From NCBI RefSeq assembly GCF_001983165.1, contig NZ_MNPU01000005.1, forward strand, positions 154,713-218,712: a DNA stretch of 64,000 bases. Direction: 5' to 3'. Under the pieces are notes generated by a model. That model had not been told where the DNA came from. It worked only from the letters and a program-made list of their open reading frames with translations, and searched no databases. A program made the translations under genes and the position numbers. Numbering within the stretch: the stretch's first letter is position 1; the number at the start of each line of letters is the position of its first letter. Source of the DNA: Pseudomonas gessardii (GTDB lineage: Bacteria > Pseudomonadota > Gammaproteobacteria > Pseudomonadales > Pseudomonadaceae). Shown here piece by piece: positions 28,232 through 37,083 of the stretch.

Positions 28232-29857
28232 TCAGAGCCGAAAGCGCCCCACCATCCCATTCAAATCCACCGCCAGGCGCGACAACTCATTACTGGCTGC
28301 ACTGGTCTGGCTGGCGCCGGTGGCCGATTGCACCGACAGGTCGCGGATGTTCACCAGGTTGCGGTCCACTTCCCGGGCCACTTGCGCCTGTTCTTCGGCG
28401 GCGCTGGCGATCACCAGGTTGCGCTCGTTGATCTCGACAATCGCGCTATTGATGGTATCCAGGGACATGCCCGCGCCTTTGGCGATGTTCAATGTGGATT
28501 CGGCGCGCTCGGTGCTGTTGCGCATCGAGTCCACGGCCTGTTCCGTGCCGACCTGGATGCTGCCGATCATCCGCTCGATTTCGCTGGTGGACTGCTGGGT
28601 GCGATGGGCCAGGGCCCGTACTTCATCGGCAACCACGGCAAACCCGCGCCCGGCTTCCCCGGCCCGCGCGGCTTCGATGGCGGCGTTGAGCGCCAGCAGG
28701 TTGGTCTGGTCGGCCAGGCCGCGAATCACATCCAGTACCTTGCCGATATCCCGCGACTCTTCGGCGAGGGCGCCGATCAGGGTGGCGGTGCCCTGCACGT
28801 CGCCGCTCATGCGCTCGATGGCGCTGACGGTCTCTTGCACCAGGTCGCGGCCATCGCCGGCTGAAGCGGTGGCGTTCTTCGAGGCTTCGGAGGTGCTGAC
28901 GGCATTGCGCGCGACTTCTTCGACGGCGCTGGTCATCTCGTTGACGGCGGTGGCGGCCTGCTCGATCTCGTTGTTCTGCTGGGTCAGGCCACGGGCGCTT
29001 TCGTCGGTGACGGCGTTCAGCTCTTCGGCAGCCGAGGCCAGTTGGGTAGCCGAGCCGGAGATGCGTTGCAGGGTGTCGCGCAACTTCTCCTGCATCTTGT
29101 GCATCGCCAGCAGCAGGCGGCCGGCTTCGTCGTCGCCATCGACCTTGATCGGCTGGGTCAGGTTACCGTCGGCAATCTTCTCGGCAGCGCTCAACGCCTG
29201 GGCAATCGGCAGGGTGATGCTGCGGGTCAGCAGCCAGGCGAACAGCACGGTCAGCGCCGTGGCCAGCGCCAGCAAGGCCACCACCAGGTTAAAAGCCGCA
29301 TCATATTGCTCGGCGGCTTTCTGGTTGCTGTCGTTGGCCATCGAATTGTTGATGTCCAGCAGGCGCGTCAGGACGGCATTGACCGCCTCGGAGTTGTTCA
29401 ACAACTCGGTGTTGAGCAAGGTGCGCAGCTCTTCGGTCTGGTTGTTGCGCGACAGGCTCCTCATCCGCTCTTCGATCTGGCGGTACTGGCCCAGCAGGCG
29501 TACGTACTCGTCATAGGCCGAGCGTTCTTCGCGGCTGTCGATCAGCTTTTCATACACATCCTGGGCGGCACGGATCTGCTGGTTACGCAGTTCAAAGGCT
29601 TCCAGGGTTTTTTGCTGCACGTCCGGCTCGCGGTTGGTCAGCAGGCGATAGGACAGCACGCGCAGGCGCAGGGTCAGTTGGGTGAAATCATCGAGGGCGC
29701 GAATGCTCGGCACGCTTCGCAGGGTGATGTTTTCGGTGGCGCCCCGGATCTTGCCCATCTGGTTCAGGGCAAAAATACCGAGAAACAACATCAGCGCACC
29801 AATGCACGCGAAGCCGAGAAACGCACGTGGCGCGATATTCATATTACGAAGAGACAT
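28232..29857 (-). CDS. Methyl-accepting chemotaxis protein
   Basis: 541 residues from ATG 29857. Order: helix 1 near residues 10-34 ([20 protein letters not shown]), a four-helix-bundle ligand domain of the 4HB_MCP type (to about 190), helix 2 ([20 protein letters not shown]), HAMP ([20 protein letters not shown]) and the cytosolic signalling domain with the hairpin tip [20 protein letters not shown]. Passes ligand signals to CheA/CheW at the pole. No CheR-docking pentapeptide is visible at the end. Ligand unknown. Confidence 0.93.
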   Translation of the reverse strand: MSLRNMNIAPRAFLGFACIGALMLFLGIFALNQMGKIRGATENITLRSVPSIRALDDFTQLTLRLRVLSYRLLTNREPDVQQKTLEAFELRNQQIRAAQDVYEKLIDSREERSAYDEYVRLLGQYRQIEERMRSLSRNNQTEELRTLLNTELLNNSEAVNAVLTRLLDINNSMANDSNQKAAEQYDAAFNLVVALLALATALTVLFAWLLTRSITLPIAQALSAAEKIADGNLTQPIKVDGDDEAGRLLLAMHKMQEKLRDTLQRISGSATQLASAAEELNAVTDESARGLTQQNNEIEQAATAVNEMTSAVEEVARNAVSTSEASKNATASAGDGRDLVQETVSAIERMSGDVQGTATLIGALAEESRDIGKVLDVIRGLADQTNLLALNAAIEAARAGEAGRGFAVVADEVRALAHRTQQSTSEIERMIGSIQVGTEQAVDSMRNSTERAESTLNIAKGAGMSLDTINSAIVEINERNLVIASAAEEQAQVAREVDRNLVNIRDLSVQSATGASQTSAASNELSRLAVDLNGMVGRFRL

Positions 29858-30132
29858 GCAGTGGTCCTGGGATAGGCGCGATCCGTGCGGCGTTGAGGCG
29901 GGGTAAGCCTGACCTATCGGACATACGACTAAAGTCTTGAGGGGGTGCGCGCTTTTGTCGCACCCGCTGCGCATTGGAATGGATTGAGGAACCAGATGGC
30001 GTAAATACAGTCACTAAGGCTCTACAGCGTGGCCTGGCCCATGAAATCAAGGCTGCGCGCCAGGATATCCCTGGCTTCCACGGTGATTTTTCTTTATCGT
30101 CACCGCCCTTTGAAAAAGCCCGAGAATTCAAA
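29858..30132. other. Gap between chemoreceptor and zap genes
   Basis: 275 bases between divergent genes; an open frame from 29974 runs into the zapB-like gene but its first 53 codons look non-coding. Expected to hold promoters for both sides; no clear -10/-35 boxes seen. Confidence 0.4.
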
Positions 30133-30363
30133 ATGTTAGAAACATCCCTCAGCCAACTGGAACAACTGGTCAGTGACCTGGTGCAGCAGAATCAAGCATT
30201 GCTGGGTACCAACGAATCCCTCAAGGCGGAACTGGCCCGCGCCAAGGATGAGAACGACAGCCTGCAACTGAACCTGATGGAGCAGGAAGAAAAGCAGGGC
30301 GCCACCGCAGCCCGTATCCAGGCGTTGGTTGAGCGTGTGAGCGCAGGTCCTGTCAGCGCATGA
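30133..30363 (+). CDS. ZapB-like coiled-coil protein (TIGR02449 type)
   Basis: 76 residues from ATG 30133. Nearly all heptad-patterned coiled coil: LSQLEQLVSDLVQQNQALLG and AELARAKDENDSLQLNLMEQ. Belongs with the short coiled-coil proteins that precede zapA in pseudomonads. Its stop overlaps the zapA start (ATGA), so the two are made together, fitting a division-ring accessory role. Choice of the start is supported by the family length. Confidence 0.75.
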   Translation: MLETSLSQLEQLVSDLVQQNQALLGTNESLKAELARAKDENDSLQLNLMEQEEKQGATAARIQALVERVSAGPVSA

Positions 30364-30653
30364 ATGACGGGATAAAGGTCGTTTCGATTCTCGGTGAGGA
30401 TTACTCGATCAAGGCCCCGGACGGGGAGGATAACACCCTGCTCAAGGCCGTGACCCTGCTCAAGGCGTCCCTGGCCACCACCAAGCAGAAGTACCCGACC
30501 CTGATCGGCGATAAACTGCTGGTGCTGGCGGCGCTGAACCTATGTGCCGAGCAGATCGACATGCAGCAGCGTCACCAGCAGGAACTCGATCGTTACCAAG
30601 AGCAAGTCAGCGCCACGGTCGACGTCATTGCCAAGGCCATCGGCCAGCCCTGA
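30360..30653 (+). CDS. zapA: Cell division protein ZapA
   Basis: 97 residues. N-terminal DGIKVVSILGEDYSIKAPDG then LLKAVTLLKASLATTKQ and a helical C-terminus rich in Glu/Gln (AEQIDMQQRHQQELDRYQEQ): the ZapA plan of a small beta head and long dimerising helix. ZapA bundles FtsZ filaments at mid-cell. Its stop directly abuts the convergent acyl-CoA dehydrogenase stop, leaving no room for the 6S RNA gene that follows zapA in many gammaproteobacteria. Confidence 0.85.
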   Translation: MNDGIKVVSILGEDYSIKAPDGEDNTLLKAVTLLKASLATTKQKYPTLIGDKLLVLAALNLCAEQIDMQQRHQQELDRYQEQVSATVDVIAKAIGQP

Positions 30654-32456
30654 TCAGAACCATTCATCCTGCATGGCCAGGCACGTATCGTCCCGTGCCT
30701 GCAGGATCGACAGTTCATGATGGCAGCCCGGCACTTCCCAGGTCAGGAAGTACCGGGCCGCTTGCAGCTTGCCTTTATAGAAGGCGACATCTGCCGCATT
30801 GCCCTTGCTCAAGCCTTCTTCGGCGTGGATCGCCTGTTCCAGCCAGCGCCAGCCAATCACCATATGCCCAAACACTTTCAGGTACAGCGCCGAGTTCGCC
30901 AGGCTGCTGTTGACCTTGCCCTGGGCGAGATCCGTCAACAGCCCGAGGGTCACGCTTTGCAGGCGTGCCACCAGTTGTTCCAACGGTTCGCGCAATGCCG
31001 TGAGTGATGGATAGGCCTGGGCCCGTGCGCCGGTCTCGGCGATCAGGCGGATCAACTGCTTCAACCCTGCGCCGCCATTTTGCCCGAGCTTGCGCCCCAA
31101 CAGGTCCAGGGACTGGATACCGTGGGTGCCTTCGTGGATCGGGTTCAGGCGGTTGTCGCGGTAGTACTGCTCCACCGGGTAGTCGCGGGTGTAGCCGTGG
31201 CCGCCGAGAATCTGGATCGCCAGTTCGTTGGCCTTCAGGCAGAACTCCGAGGGCCAGGATTTGACGATCGGGGTCAGCAGGTCCAGCAGCTCATGGGCCT
31301 GCTGGCGCCCGGCCTCGTTGTCCAGGGTGGTGGTGTCATCGAACAGCCGCGCCGCGTACAGGCCGAGGTCGAAAGCGCCCTCTACATAGGCTTTTTGCGT
31401 GAGCAGCATGCGTTTGATATCCGCGTGCTGGATGATCGACACCGGCGCGGTGTTCGGGTCCTTGCTGTCCGGCAGGCGGCCTTGCGGGCGTTCCCGGGCG
31501 TATTCCAGGGAGTACAGGTAACCGGCGTAACCGAGCATCACCGCGCCCATGCCAACGCCAATCCGCGCTTCGTTCATCATCTGGAACATACAGGCCAGGC
31601 CCTGGTGCGGCTTGCCCACCAGATAACCAACACACTCGCCGTTATCGCCGAAGTTCAGCGCCGTGGAGGTGGTGCCGCGCCACCCCATCTTGTGGAACAG
31701 CCCAGCCAGCACGACATCATTGCGCGGGCCCAGGCTGCCGTCGTCATTGACCAGGAACTTGGGCACGATAAACAGCGAAATGCCCTTCACCCCGGCAGGC
31801 GCATCCGGCAGTTTGGCCAGCACCATGTGCACGATATTTTCCGACAGCGGATGATCGCCGCCCGAGATAAAGATCTTGTTGCCCTTGAGGCGGTAGGTGC
31901 CGTCCGCCGCGGGCTCGGCGCGGGTGCGCAGATCCGACAGCGACGAGCCGGCATGGGGCTCGGTCAAGGCCATGGTGCCGAAGAACCGGCCTTCGATCAT
32001 CGGTTGCAGAAAACGCCGCTTCTGCTCCTCGCTGCCAAAACTCTCGATCAGATTGGCCGCGCCCATGGTCAGGAACGGGTACGAGGTGGAGGCCGCATTG
32101 GCTGACTGAAAGTGCGCAAAACAGGCCTGGGACAGCAGTGTCGGCAGTTGCATGCCACCGGCTTCAAAACTGCGCGCCGCATTCAGAAAGCCGGCTTCGA
32201 GGAAGGCATCCACGGCAGGTTTCACCTCCGGGATCAGGATCGCCTGGCCGTCTTCGTAGCGCGGTTCGTTTTCGTCGCCCTTGCGGTTGTGCGGGGCGAA
32301 GTACTTTTCGGCGATGGAGCGGGCGGTGCCGATGGCGGCATCGAAGGTTTCGCGAGTGTGGTCGGCAAACCGCTCGCGCTGGGTCAGGCCCTCGGCATCG
32401 AGGACTTCGTACAGCTCGAAAGCCAGATTGCGGGAACTGAGGAGCGTCTCGGACAT
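30654..32456 (-). CDS. Acyl-CoA dehydrogenase
   Basis: 600 residues, the long form with a C-terminal extension. Motifs: TMALTEPHAGSSLSDLRTRA (FAD and substrate contact), ARIGVGMGAVMLGYAGYLYS, QILGGHGYTRDYPVEQYYRD (the end-region FAD contact) followed by IHEGTHGIQSLDLLGRK. Oxidises acyl-CoA to enoyl-CoA with electron-transfer flavoprotein as acceptor. Chain-length preference cannot be told. PAO1 carries a related gene close to cvrA/mscK, as I recall. Confidence 0.92.
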   Translation of the reverse strand: MSETLLSSRNLAFELYEVLDAEGLTQRERFADHTRETFDAAIGTARSIAEKYFAPHNRKGDENEPRYEDGQAILIPEVKPAVDAFLEAGFLNAARSFEAGGMQLPTLLSQACFAHFQSANAASTSYPFLTMGAANLIESFGSEEQKRRFLQPMIEGRFFGTMALTEPHAGSSLSDLRTRAEPAADGTYRLKGNKIFISGGDHPLSENIVHMVLAKLPDAPAGVKGISLFIVPKFLVNDDGSLGPRNDVVLAGLFHKMGWRGTTSTALNFGDNGECVGYLVGKPHQGLACMFQMMNEARIGVGMGAVMLGYAGYLYSLEYARERPQGRLPDSKDPNTAPVSIIQHADIKRMLLTQKAYVEGAFDLGLYAARLFDDTTTLDNEAGRQQAHELLDLLTPIVKSWPSEFCLKANELAIQILGGHGYTRDYPVEQYYRDNRLNPIHEGTHGIQSLDLLGRKLGQNGGAGLKQLIRLIAETGARAQAYPSLTALREPLEQLVARLQSVTLGLLTDLAQGKVNSSLANSALYLKVFGHMVIGWRWLEQAIHAEEGLSKGNAADVAFYKGKLQAARYFLTWEVPGCHHELSILQARDDTCLAMQDEWF

Positions 32457-32567
32457 GGCGGCTTACCTAGGTGGGAATAGGCCGCAGTCTAAGTGCGCGA
32501 ATAGAGGCGCGATAGCAAGATTGATCTGGGTGATGGAGCAGCAAAACAAAGGCTGGATACACAAGAT

Positions 32568-32662
32568 CGTTCCCACGCTCTGCGTGGGAACGCCTCTTGC
32601 GACGCTCTGCGTCGCGGACGCGGAGCGTCCTGGGCGGCACTCCCACGCAGAGCGTGGGAGTG
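32568..32662. repeat. Cluster of four adjacent hairpins (non-REP family)
   Basis: Four stems in a row, each with a 5-base loop: CGTTCCCACG-CTCTG-CGTGGGAACG (32568-32592), GCGACG-CTCTG-CGTCGC (32599-32615), GGACG-CGGAG-CGTCC (32616-32630) and CACTCCCACG-CAGAG-CGTGGGAGTG (32638-32662). The outer two share the core CCCACG. A different repeat type from the REPs in the window, ending 10 bases before the putA stop. Confidence 0.85.
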
Positions 32663-32671
32663 ATCGGTGGA

Positions 32672-35600
32672 CTAGCCGATGGTCATCAAGCTGGCATTAC
32701 CCCCTGCCGCAGCCGTGTTGACGCTCAACGCCCGCTCGATCACCAGGCGCTCCAACGCAATGTTGGTTTCGCCCGAAGACAGGCCATTGACCCCGACAAT
32801 CGCGCCACTGCGCTGCGCCACTTGCTGGCAAACCCCACGCAGTTGGTCGCCATCGCCATGGTGCAGGACGGCGTCGAAGATCACTTCGTCCTTGGTCCAA
32901 TCGGCTACACGCTGGATCTTCGCCTGAACTTCCTTCGGCAGCCGTGGGAACAGCGCCTTGGTCAGGTCAGATTCCGGCCACACCGCCGAGCTGCCTACGG
33001 CCAATACCGCCGACAGTTGTGCCAGCAGGTCGCCTTCCACATCCGCCAGGCACAGGACGTGCTCGCGGGGCAGGATGGCGTAGCTGTTGCGCTCGCCGGT
33101 CGGGCCGGCCAGCAGGCGGGTGATACCACTTTGCGATTGCGCGGCGAACTGGCTGCACAGGACGCTCAGGTCGCTGAACTTATGGCTGTCGGCCCAGGTT
33201 TTGAGGGCGGTCAACGGTTGGCTCATGGCGTCACGCAGGCGCACATCCGGTGCGGCCAGTGCATCACCCCGTACGAAGGATTGCTCGATCGCATCGGTAG
33301 GACGAGTCGACAGCAGGCGGTACAGGTACAGCGGGCCACCGGCTTTCGGACCGGTGCCCGACAAGCCTTCGCCACCGAATGGCTGCACGCCGACCACGGC
33401 ACCGACGATGTTGCGGTTGACGTAGACGTTACCGGCATGGACGTTGTCGATCACCTTGGCGATGGTCTCGTCGATACGGGTGTGCACGCCCAGGGTCAGG
33501 CCATAGCCAGACGCATTGATCTGGCCGATCAACTGGTCGATTTCCTTACGCTTGTAACGCACCACGTGCAGCACCGGGCCGAAGATCTCCCGTTGCAGCT
33601 CGTCGAAGCTTTCCAGCTCGATCAGGGTTGGCATCACGAAGGTGCCGCGCTTGATTTCTTCGCTGTCGGCAATCGCCACCTGGTACACAGTGCGGCCTTT
33701 GTCGCGCATGGCCTGGATGTGTTTCTCGATGCCCGCCTTGGCTTCGGCGTCGATCACCGGGCCGATATCCACGGACAGGCGCTCCGGGTTGCCCAGGCGG
33801 CATTCGGCCATGGCACCCTTGAGCATTTCGATGACGCGGTCTGCCGAATCTTCCTGCAGACACAGTACACGCAGGGCCGAGCAACGCTGGCCGGCACTGT
33901 CGAAGGCCGAGGACACGACGTCGATCACCACCTGTTCGGTCAGGGCCGAGGAGTCGACGATCATCGCGTTCTGGCCACCGGTCTCGGCGATCAGCGGGAT
34001 CGGGCGGCCCTGGGCATCCAGGCGCCCGGCGACATTGCGTTGCAGCAGGCGCGCCACTTCGGTGGAGCCGGTGAACATCACGCCTTTGACGCGATCATCG
34101 CCCACCAGGCGGGCACCGACGCTTTCGCCTTGGCCCGGCAGCAGTTGCAGCACGCCTTCAGGAATGCCGGCTTCCAGCAGCAGGCGCACGGCTTGTGCGG
34201 CGACCAGCGGGGTTTGTTCGGCCGGCTTGGCCAGTACCGGGTTACCGGCGGCCAGTGCCGCGGCGACTTGGCCACTGAAGATCGCCAGCGGGAAGTTCCA
34301 TGGGCTGATGCACACCACCGGGCCCAGTGGGCGGTGGGCGTCGTTGGTGAAATCGTTACGCGCCTGCACGGCGTAGTAACGCAGGAAGTCCACCGCTTCA
34401 CGCACTTCGGCGATGGCGTTGGCGAAGGTCTTGCCGGCTTCACGGGCCAGCAGGCCCATCAGTGGCTGGATCTCGCCTTCCATCAAGTCGGCGGCCCGTT
34501 CCAGGATCGCGGCGCGTTCGGCCGGCGGGGTGGCCTGCCAGATCGGTGCGGCATTGAGGGCGCACTGGATCGCGTTATCGACGTCTTCGACGGTGGCTTC
34601 CTGGACATGGCCGACCACATCACGCAGGTCGGAGGGGTTCAGCACCGGCGCAGCGGCTTGATTGCTGGAGGCGCAGCCGAGCATCGGCGCGGCCTTCCAG
34701 TGGTTGTGCGCAGTGGCCAGCAGGGCGCAGGACAGCGAGGCCAGGCGGTGTTCGTTGGCCAGGTCGATACCGGCCGAGTTGGCGCGCTCGCTGCCATACA
34801 GGTCACGCGGCAGCGGGATACGCGGGTGCGGCAGGCCGAAGCCGCCTTCCAGCGTCGCCATCTGCTCGATGCTGGCCACTGGATCGGCCACCAGTTCCTG
34901 GATCGAGATGGATTGGTCGGCGATCCGGTTGACGAACGAGGTGTTGGCGCCGTTTTCCAGCAGGCGACGCACCAGGTAGGCCAGTAGGGTTTCGTGGGTG
35001 CCGACCGGAGCGTACACGCGGCACGGACGGTTCAGCTTGCCTTCGGAAACCTTGCCTACAACCTGTTCGTACAGCGGTTCACCCATGCCGTGCAGGCACT
35101 GGAACTCGTACTGGCCGGGGTAATAGTTCTGGCCGGCAATATGGTAGATGGCCGACAGGGTGTGGGCGTTGTGCGTGGCGAACTGCGGGTAGATGACTTC
35201 CGGGACTGACAGCAGCTTGCGTGCGCAAGCGATGTAGGAAACGTCGGTGTACACCTTGCGGGTGTACACCGGGTAGCCTTCCAGGCCTTCGACCTGGGCG
35301 CGCTTGATCTCGCTGTCCCAGTACGCGCCTTTTACCAGGCGGATCATCAGGCGGTGACGGCTGCGGCGGGCCAGGTCGATCACGTAGTCGATCACGTACG
35401 GGCAGCGCTTCTGGTAAGCCTGGATCACGAAACCGATACCGTTCCAGCCGGTCAGTTGCGGCTCGAAGCACAGGCGCTCGAGCAGGTCCAGGGACAGCTC
35501 CAGGCGATCGGCTTCTTCGGCATCGATGTTCAGGCCGATGTCGTATTGCTTGGCCAGCAGGGTCAGGGACAGCAGGCGCGGGTACAGCTCGTCCATGACG

Positions 35601-36625
35601 CGCTCGTACTGGGCGCGGCTGTAGCGCGGGTGCAGGGCCGACAGCTTGATGGAGATGCCCGGGCCTTCATAAATCCCACGGCCGTGAGAGGCTTTGCCGA
35701 TGGAGTGAATGGCTTGTTCGTACGAGGCCAGGTACTTCTGTGCATCGTGTTCGGTGAGTGCAGCTTCACCGAGCATGTCGTAGGAATAGCGAAAGCCCTT
35801 GGCTTCAAACTTGCTCGCATTGGCCAGGGCTTCGGCGATGGTTTCGCCGGTGACGAACTGCTCGCCCATCAGGCGCATGGCCATGTCGACGCCCTTGCGG
35901 ATCATCGGCTCGCCGCTCTTGCCGATGATGCGGCTCAGGGACGAGGTCAGGCCGGCCTCGTTGTGGGTGGCGACCAGCTTGCCGGTCAGCAGCAGGCCCC
36001 AGGTGGCGGCGTTGACGAACAGCGACGGGCTGTTGCCCAGGTGCGGCTGCCAGTTGCCGGTGCTGATCTTGTCGCGGATCAGCGCGTCACGGGTGCCCTT
36101 GTCCGGGATCCGTAGCAGGGCTTCAGCCAGGCACATCAGGGCCACGCCTTCCTGGGACGACAGGGAAAACTCCTGCAGCAGGCCCTGGACGATACCGGCA
36201 CGGCCGCCGGCGCTCTTCTGGTTACGCAGTTTTTCGGCAATCGAGGCGGCCAGCTTGTTGGTGGCCTCGGCCATCTGCGCGGGTAGGCGGGCCTGCTCGA
36301 TCAGCATCGGCACCACTTCCGGCTCGGGGCGGCGGTAAGCGGCGGTGATCGAGGCGCGCAGCACCGATTGCGGCAGGATGCTCTCGGCAAATTCGAGGAA
36401 GCACTGGTGGGCGTGGTCGTTCTGCACCTCGCCAGCGTCGTCTGCGTCCTTGAGGCTTGAACCGTTGAGCTCGGTCAGGGTTGCACCACCCTCGAGTTTC
36501 TCCAGGTAATTGAAAATTGCCTGCTTGATCAGCCAGTGCGGCGTGCGATCAATGGAGGTCGCGGCGGCCTTCAGGCGTTCGCGGGTCGGGTCATCGAGTT
36601 TGACCCCAAGGGTGGTCGTAGCCAT
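32672..36625 (-). CDS. putA: Trifunctional proline utilisation protein PutA
   Basis: 1317 residues from ATG 36625. Order: N-terminal ribbon-helix-helix DNA-binding domain (MATTTLGVKLDDPTRERLKA), proline dehydrogenase barrel in the first half (for example GPGISIKLSALHPRYSRAQY and GIGFVIQAYQKRCPYVIDY, FAD), then the P5C dehydrogenase with AETGGQNAMIVD and the catalytic Cys in DSAGQRCSALRVL, and a C-terminal ALDH-like domain. It converts proline to glutamate and, when not membrane-bound, represses the put genes; five operator-like sites lie in the gap to putP. Confidence 0.95.
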   Translation of the reverse strand: MATTTLGVKLDDPTRERLKAAATSIDRTPHWLIKQAIFNYLEKLEGGATLTELNGSSLKDADDAGEVQNDHAHQCFLEFAESILPQSVLRASITAAYRRPEPEVVPMLIEQARLPAQMAEATNKLAASIAEKLRNQKSAGGRAGIVQGLLQEFSLSSQEGVALMCLAEALLRIPDKGTRDALIRDKISTGNWQPHLGNSPSLFVNAATWGLLLTGKLVATHNEAGLTSSLSRIIGKSGEPMIRKGVDMAMRLMGEQFVTGETIAEALANASKFEAKGFRYSYDMLGEAALTEHDAQKYLASYEQAIHSIGKASHGRGIYEGPGISIKLSALHPRYSRAQYERVMDELYPRLLSLTLLAKQYDIGLNIDAEEADRLELSLDLLERLCFEPQLTGWNGIGFVIQAYQKRCPYVIDYVIDLARRSRHRLMIRLVKGAYWDSEIKRAQVEGLEGYPVYTRKVYTDVSYIACARKLLSVPEVIYPQFATHNAHTLSAIYHIAGQNYYPGQYEFQCLHGMGEPLYEQVVGKVSEGKLNRPCRVYAPVGTHETLLAYLVRRLLENGANTSFVNRIADQSISIQELVADPVASIEQMATLEGGFGLPHPRIPLPRDLYGSERANSAGIDLANEHRLASLSCALLATAHNHWKAAPMLGCASSNQAAAPVLNPSDLRDVVGHVQEATVEDVDNAIQCALNAAPIWQATPPAERAAILERAADLMEGEIQPLMGLLAREAGKTFANAIAEVREAVDFLRYYAVQARNDFTNDAHRPLGPVVCISPWNFPLAIFSGQVAAALAAGNPVLAKPAEQTPLVAAQAVRLLLEAGIPEGVLQLLPGQGESVGARLVGDDRVKGVMFTGSTEVARLLQRNVAGRLDAQGRPIPLIAETGGQNAMIVDSSALTEQVVIDVVSSAFDSAGQRCSALRVLCLQEDSADRVIEMLKGAMAECRLGNPERLSVDIGPVIDAEAKAGIEKHIQAMRDKGRTVYQVAIADSEEIKRGTFVMPTLIELESFDELQREIFGPVLHVVRYKRKEIDQLIGQINASGYGLTLGVHTRIDETIAKVIDNVHAGNVYVNRNIVGAVVGVQPFGGEGLSGTGPKAGGPLYLYRLLSTRPTDAIEQSFVRGDALAAPDVRLRDAMSQPLTALKTWADSHKFSDLSVLCSQFAAQSQSGITRLLAGPTGERNSYAILPREHVLCLADVEGDLLAQLSAVLAVGSSAVWPESDLTKALFPRLPKEVQAKIQRVADWTKDEVIFDAVLHHGDGDQLRGVCQQVAQRSGAIVGVNGLSSGETNIALERLVIERALSVNTAAAGGNASLMTIG

Positions 36626-37083
36626 ATTTTTATCCTCATGGGTGCCACTACTGCGTGGCATCAGCTGGCGGCAAGATTAGCTTCGCACAGTACGAGGTGC
36701 AACCGGGTGCAACCCATTTTCTTCATGAAATCCGCGTTGCTCGTCAGAAATCATTTTCACTCGACGGAATCGGCTTGGTATTGGTGCATTTGCTTCTGGA
36801 TTTGGCTGTTCTTGCTCCGAAAAGGAGCAAAAACCTGCCGTTTGCCGAAAAACGCGCACAGGTGCAACTAATTCTCACGAAACTGGTTGCACCTTATTTG
36901 CTTTGTTGAATAGCATTCGCGCCCAAGGTGCAACCATCTGCAAAGTTCGGTTCATCGGCTGATGGCTTTCCTGGGGAAACGTCAGTCATAAATGCGCGGC
37001 ACGCAGTTTCGTCTACAAACGACTCTTTTGTAGATGGGCTGACAGACCGCCGCTACATAAAAACAAAGCCAGGGCGTAACTCA
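36626..37083. promoter_or_regulatory. putA-putP divergent control region with five GTTGCA sites
   Basis: 458 bases, AT-richer than its neighbours, no gene. The sequence TGCAAC/GTTGCA occurs at 36698-36703, 36708-36713, 36863-36868, 36886-36891 and 36929-36934. All five sit in an extended GGTTGCACC-like setting (for example GGTGCAAC). The recalled PutA operator hexamer in E. coli is GTTGCA, with several copies between putA and putP, so these are very probably PutA binding sites controlling both genes. Sites 1-2 are 10 bases apart (one helix turn). Confidence 0.8.

Noticed and set aside
30640..30670. 6S RNA (ssrS) after zapA
   Set aside because: Looked for because of known synteny, but the stop codons of the two convergent genes are adjacent, leaving no space.
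32597..34987. 796-codon open frame opposite putA
   Set aside because: Mirror frame of a high-GC gene; its translation is His/Gln/Arg-rich low-complexity with no family motif, while putA on the other strand is certain.
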